A DNA stretch of 64,000 nucleotides, taken from assembly GCA_037833965.1 (NCBI GenBank), contig AP031352.1:9714501-9778500 (forward strand). Direction: 5' to 3'. Source of the DNA: Marchantia polymorpha subsp. ruderalis (Eukaryota > Streptophyta > Marchantiopsida > Marchantiales > Marchantiaceae). Of the stretch, positions 58,701-64,000 are shown piece by piece. Position numbers and translations under genes: made by a program. Each line of letters begins with the position of its first letter. Position 1 is the first letter of the stretch. Below the pieces are notes generated by a model. It did not search any database, was not told the origin of the DNA, and worked only from the letters and a program-made list of their open reading frames with translations.

Positions 58701-61050
58701 AACATTAAACAACATGATTGCGGCCTGATAGATACTTCCTTTCATTCATATTTTTTTTAACATCCTTACGTTTGAATTCAATGTAGAGCTTGCGTTTTGC
58801 AAAATGCGTAGCGTATAACTTGACAACGACCTCAGTGAAAGTATGGAAGTGGAACAAAATTAGGTCTGAAGATATTGTGATGAAAGTCGAGATGCCTTGG
58901 AAACAGGAAAAAGCCACAATCTTTTATGGAATCTGCAAAGTTTGCCCGCTAGACAAGAGCTTTGATTTACAAATTTACTCTTGTTTCACGGGTTGCTACG
59001 AAGCATGAATTCCACTTGCTCCTTCAAACACAAGGAAACCAGTGTGAATGAGACGGGGACCATGATCGACCACACGTAAGCAAAAGATCGTCATTCGTCA
59101 GAGCGCAAAAACCCAGACTTCCTTTCCGATGTCCTCATACTTCGTTCATATTGCATGTCTGCAATTCTTTTTCCAAGACGTATGCCTAAGAGCTGCCTTG
59201 TGAATACGACTATGCCTGCGGGAACTCGATCTTGCCTCATGGTCATCACCTTACCATCATCAACCTGGAGGATCTCACGTTAATTTCAGACTTACTGCTT
59301 GCACAGTGTTGTTGAAGTGTAGAAGAGGATACCGATATAATGCAGTTACACTTACACTTTCACAGTTTGAGTAAGTTTGACTAAGCTCTTCATAAGAACA
59401 TATGGCTAAACAATGACAGCTTACGTAGTACAGTTGGGTGCAGTTTATCGGGCACTATGCAGCACTTGATTGATCTTATCTGTACAGCCATGTTTCATTG
59501 CACTTTAAGAAACTTGCTAGCTTGACTCGTTTGACCTCCATAATCCAACCCTGTAATCAAGTTGATATTGGTCTCAACAATAAACTGCTTATTATAATAC
59601 ATGCAATGAGATCTTTGATGTTGATTAGATTGAAAGTGGTACTCTTTTCTCTCAACTAGATCGCCTTAAACTCTCATCTTCAAGTTCTTGTGGTGCAGCT
59701 TGGGATTAAAGAGATTCTAGTTCGTAAATGCACAACACGTGAGTGCTGAAGCTCTCAGCATTTCTTCACATCCGAAATACATGCCACTATCAGATATCAG
59801 TCCATGATTGTCCAAGTCGGTCCGTTATCTCCAATCTTGGCATAAGACATGGGCTGTTGGTCTAAAGATTGCAGTTTGATTCAACGATTGTTTTAGTTCA
59901 GAAGTCGATGCAAAAGCTCGAAGTGTAAGACTAAAATCCGGAGGCTGGTTGTATATTATATTCATCCATTATAAACCCCAAAGTCCATGGTTCATGTCAA
60001 CGGTTGTCAAGTGAAGTCAGTATTCTTAACTCCTTTATGAAACATGTGTGACCACAGGATCATGGATCAACCAGTACCCAAGAGAAAAGAAATACTGGAG
60101 GTCATTCAAGAGGAAATATTGTTAGCTCAGTACCTCAATCACATGTCTTCAAAGTCGAAGTTCACTTCACTACCTTGCTTGCTATCCACTTGGGCCCCCT
60201 TCTTTTCGCAAATATATCAGAATCTAAATTAGGATATGGTTTGACTTGAAAAGCAGGAGGTTACTTCCTGTGTTGGAATGTTAGTCTGGATGTTTCAACT
60301 CGTACCGTAGTTTACAGTTTTCGTATCTGGAGAGATGTTTGGCCTACGCTTCCATGTCGACATGCCAACTCGTTGACAAAGTCCTATAGTCACAAAGAAC
60401 TTACTCTTGACGCTCAGAGCACACGCCAAAATAGAGAATCCCAAGAGATCTTTTATAGAACATAGTAACGACAAAACGAATAACAACAAAAGCACAGCTA
60501 ATTCCAAGACAGAGACGTAAGCTTAAACCCTAGAAATTATAAGAACATAAATTATTATACTCAGTATACAGCGGAAAATGGTGAGCACGTAGGTATACGT
60601 AGAGGATATTGCCGCCAAACCTAGATTTAACTGGACTTAACTTTGTCCGAGGATGCCAAAAACTTTAAGGCTCCTATAACTCGTAAAAGAGGCCATATTC
60701 GGAGTGCGAGGCTACTGAATCACCTAAATCTCCGTCGCTGTCGGGACTAAGTTGTGTGGTGGTGCAAGGGGGCAAATATGTTGCCTTGAAAATCTATCTT
60801 AAACTTGTATTGTTCTATGGAATGTCCAGGAAACACTCATTGTTTAAGAAGATCTACATGAGATATGGGTTTAAGATTATGCATTTGACCCAAGTCGTAC
60901 AAAGTGACCGGCTTTAACGTAGCTTGTGCATTGGTTCCACATGCAAGTCTGTAACCACTGTTCAATGATGGAACCTTCCATCATCCATAATACTATAAAC
61001 ATCACCACCAATCTTCACCGGATGGCTTTATACCAAGCTTTCCAATACTA
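58701..61050. other. Intergenic region of intermediate composition
   Basis: A few short frames occur (58790-59008 plus, 60044-60232 plus, 60295-60507 minus), mostly without an ATG at the frame start and without a recognised domain. One minus stretch at ~60416-60530 follows an acceptor-like TTTCTAG and reads SLRLCLGISCAFVVIRFVV, which may be hydrophobic coding sequence. I cannot assign a gene. Confidence 0.35.
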
Positions 61051-63250
61051 TTCTGAATGCTTCATTCATAAATGATGTTCCCGTTGTATTCAAGAACTCT
61101 TAATAAATTTCATTTTTCATCTTGATGTTAGATATCTAAACAAAACGTAATGTCTTTAATATTAAAAAATTTATTGTTTACACTATTGTGAGTTACATGA
61201 TGTTCAATATTTAAGATCAAGAAAATAGTGATGCAAACATTGATATGGCTGATAAATGTGCTTTCAACAATGAGGTTGAACTTAATATTCTATTTTTATT
61301 ATATTGTCGAGCAGTAGCAAAGGCAAAACAAAAAAAATTGTTGTTGTTTAAGCTTGTTGAATTAAAGGATGATGCAAAATTTTATTACCTGATGAAGTTG
61401 AAAAATTTTTTTTTGTTTGGCTGTAAGTTATGACTTTTTGATTCAACAACTAAACGTACGATATTTTAGACAATCATGGTTTGTATGTGTAATCTTGTGA
61501 TAAAATCCCTCGCTTTGTTTGGATTATCTTCATTGTTAATCTACAGCAGATTGTTGATAATCTGCATTGATTTGTCATTAACAATTGAGTATGTGATCCA
61601 TCATAGCATCTCATTCATGTATTAATTCTTTGAGTTTTTCATTTCTAACTATAATTCCAATCTTAATTGCAAGAATCTAAATTGCGGGTCACAAAAAACG
61701 TCCTTAATTAACTAATTGCTTCAGTCAATCCAACTCAAGTTTTGAATTTTTTTTTAATTCATGATTTAACTTTTTGTAATTTTTTAGAAAATTTAAGATT
61801 TAATAATTTCTTTAGCTTAGAAGTATATATAAAATTAAAGTTAAATTCAAGAAAAAATATCTAAGTTTTTTATGAATATATTTATAAGTGATATAAATTG
61901 ATGAACCATCAAAATATCACATCTTGGAAAAATTTAGAAATAAAATTTTGTACTTTGTCTAAAAGGAATTTTTTTAATTAACCTTGATTTTTTACAATTA
62001 AGTTTTATGTCGAAAATGAAATCTACAAGGGCATAAAAAACACAAACTGCAAAAGAATTTGATGTTGATAGATAACGTGATTTGCAACAAAAACAACACA
62101 GAGTTGCGGAGTTCAAACTATGATGAAATAATGAATAGTTTCATACTTTTTTGCTGTAACTCTAAAATTCCTTAGATATATTCTCCCTGCTATTATATGT
62201 ACAACATTGAGTTGCAGAGTTCAAACTGTGATGAGTTGACAAATAATTTTCTACTCTTTGCTGTAACTCCAAAACTTTTTGGAAGTATTCTCCCCGCCAT
62301 TATCGTTACGATAATGACACATCTTCTCTTTAGTCTGAATCTCAACTTGGATTTTGCAACTTTAAAAAATTGTAAATATCTCATATTTATATGTGAGAAA
62401 ATAAATCCATACAAAACTTGAGTAATCATCAATAAAAGATACATGATATAAATCTTAAAAGAGTGCACCGTTTGAAGAGTTATTTCACATTTCATTATGT
62501 ATATATTCAAGGAGCTTCTTGAAACTATGAGTTTCAATACCCATGTCTTGCCTATGATAATTGATCATAACACAAAATTCTAAATCAATCTCAACTATGC
62601 AAGGTAACAAGTTATTTTATTGCTTAGTAATGTCAAATGCTTATTTTTCAGTTGTGCTTACCTAAAATATCATACATGAGACATCTCAATTCGAGATTGA
62701 ATAAAAATTACTTCACCACAAATTTGGAAACAATGTGACTTTATCACTGACACTAAGTAAAATATTTGAACTTTGTTGTTATATTTAGTTGAATGTCTTC
62801 ATAAACGAGTTTGAATCATGATGTTATGTTAGCACATATTATTAAGACATTAAAGACACAGAAATTAATTTATCACTTAAAGTGTTATTGATGAATGATA
62901 TTTTTCAGTATAAATTCATTACATTTATAAACATCACTATTCTCCAAACTATTTTTATATTCTATATAAAACGGTGATGATAGCATTGGAGCTAATCAAA
63001 TTAGTAAGATTTCATAGGTTTTGAACTATGTTCTATCATAGAATTATTTTTCACAATAAGTGTAAACTACAACTAGCTGAGGAATGAAAAACTAGAAAAC
63101 TGTCAAAAGTATCACAAAAGATACAGGAGTTTAAAAAACATCAGTTCTTTTAATGTGTGAAATGGTTAGTGCTATATGTAAAGTTCATAGTCACCATAAT
63201 GTCCAATATTGAAATATAAGAATATACGTACAATTGAGATCAAGAGACGT
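61051..63250. other. AT-rich repeat-like block
   Basis: AT-rich with no coding signal. It contains a diverged tandem duplication at 62101-62316. Probably decayed transposable-element DNA. Confidence 0.4.
62101..62316. repeat. Diverged 108-bp tandem duplication
   Basis: 62101-62208 and 62209-62316 share GAGTTGC-GAGTTCAAAC, GCTGTAACTC-AAA and ATTCTCCC-GC-ATTAT at matching positions, with many differences. This is an old duplication. Confidence 0.7.
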
Positions 63251-64000
63251 CAATCTACATTGATTTTCTCACGCGCAGTCATCTCAACATGCAAGAAAGA
63301 GAGAGGTGCTTGGTGAATTGATCAAAGAGGTCTAACTTCATAAATCCAGACTCTTGGACTTCGTGGTGAAGTTACGGGTGATAAAAACAATGGTTATCAA
63401 GTTAAACATAACCCCACGTCCCCACGCCTAACATCAGAAGGGTTCCAACCGAGGAGAGGATCGATTCAACCAAAGAATTTTTTGTGCTTGGTCAATGCTT
63501 CGATCCTCGAACCTGAATGGATCGGGACGCCTCGAAGTTGTTTAGCTTCTTCAGATATGATTACGACTCTGGGTTAAGCCTGTACAAGTCATATGCTTGA
63601 ACCTTTAGGGAGTCAAACTTCGACGGGTACATGATCAGATGAGTCGTGGAGGGTCGTGTATGTTGAGGAGGTAAACTCGACGACTCGCATGCGATATCAA
63701 ATTTGACTCCAGTCCTGCAAATCTGAGGTTGCACAATGCGAGCTGGGCTGGGTTGGGTTGGGCTGGGCTAGGCTCGAGAGACCACGTTTTCAGCGACATT
63801 CTCTGCGGACGGCAATGAGGCCGCGTGTTTTGCAGAACGGACTTGCTAGTGAGAAAATCGCTCTCGGCGGAAGTTGATCACGTAGCCCTCGCAGCGACAA
63901 GTAATGGCGTTGTAGCATTCTACATTTCCAGAGTAGCTTTGGTAGCCGAGTGCTCTGATGATGAATGACCATGTCGTCTGACTACTGGGCACACTTCGAT
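63251..64000. other. GC-richer right edge, no confident gene
   Basis: Composition rises again. A GGGCTGGGTTGGG simple repeat lies at about 63741-63771. The only frame above 60 codons (63790-63972 minus) has no recognised product. Any gene here would run off the window. Confidence 0.4.

Noticed and set aside
60295-60507. Minus-strand ORF with a signal-peptide-like start
   Set aside because: The first codon is TTG, with no upstream ATG in frame and no domain after the hydrophobic stretch. An acceptor-like site upstream leaves open an exon, but nothing supports it.
63587-63599. AGTCATATGCTTG, resembling the start of 18S rRNA
   Set aside because: The match is 13 bases only. Neighbouring sequence does not continue as 18S rRNA.
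1-64000. Possible tRNA genes
   Set aside because: I looked for GGTTCGA-type T-loops on both strands. The few hits (for example near 9674, 39150 and 63507) lack acceptor stems.

Overview
This window looks like nuclear DNA of a land plant, most likely a bryophyte such as a liverwort or moss. The reasons are a plant-type F-box/kelch gene, a four-exon plant Kazal-inhibitor gene with GT-AG introns, and hAT, Mutator-like and Ty3/Gypsy elements of plant type. The genus is an inference. I see no bacterial operon, tRNA, rRNA or CRISPR array.

Layout. 1-2450 is AT-rich, with a tRNA-Met-type primer binding site that suggests a decayed LTR retrotransposon. 2450-21350 is more GC-rich; its one confident gene is an intronless F-box/kelch gene (11799-12893) behind a long low-complexity leader. 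21350-23900 is AT-rich repeat-like DNA. 23900-31000 is gene-like, with a Kazal-type protease-inhibitor gene on the minus strand (28518-30359). I assembled that gene from four exons, none of which looks like a gene alone. 31000-37700 is strongly AT-rich and holds an isolated LTR near 35.1-35.7 kb. 37.7-45.4 kb is a nest of DNA transposons: a hAT-like exon, a hAT element with 8-bp target duplications and an inactivated transposase, a broken Mutator-like transposase, a 1.07-kb element with 22-bp terminal inverted repeats and unrecognised ORFs, and a possible BED-finger remnant. 47719-49389 encodes a secreted 556-residue protein with about nine near-identical 26-residue repeats. 50.3-50.6 kb holds a perfect 132-bp tandem duplication. 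53.4-58.7 kb is AT-rich and carries a badly decayed Ty3/Gypsy pol with one LTR. The rest is unassigned.

The genes do not form a pathway. The F-box protein would act in ubiquitin ligation. The Kazal and repeat proteins both carry signal peptides and would enter the secretory route. The most unusual item is the repeat protein: its core resembles plant CLE signalling peptides in part, and several units carry a Lys-Arg pair, so a multi-copy peptide precursor or a hydroxyproline-rich wall protein are both possible.

Limits: exon calls come from reading by eye. Many open frames in the GC-richer parts overlap on both strands and were not accepted as genes.
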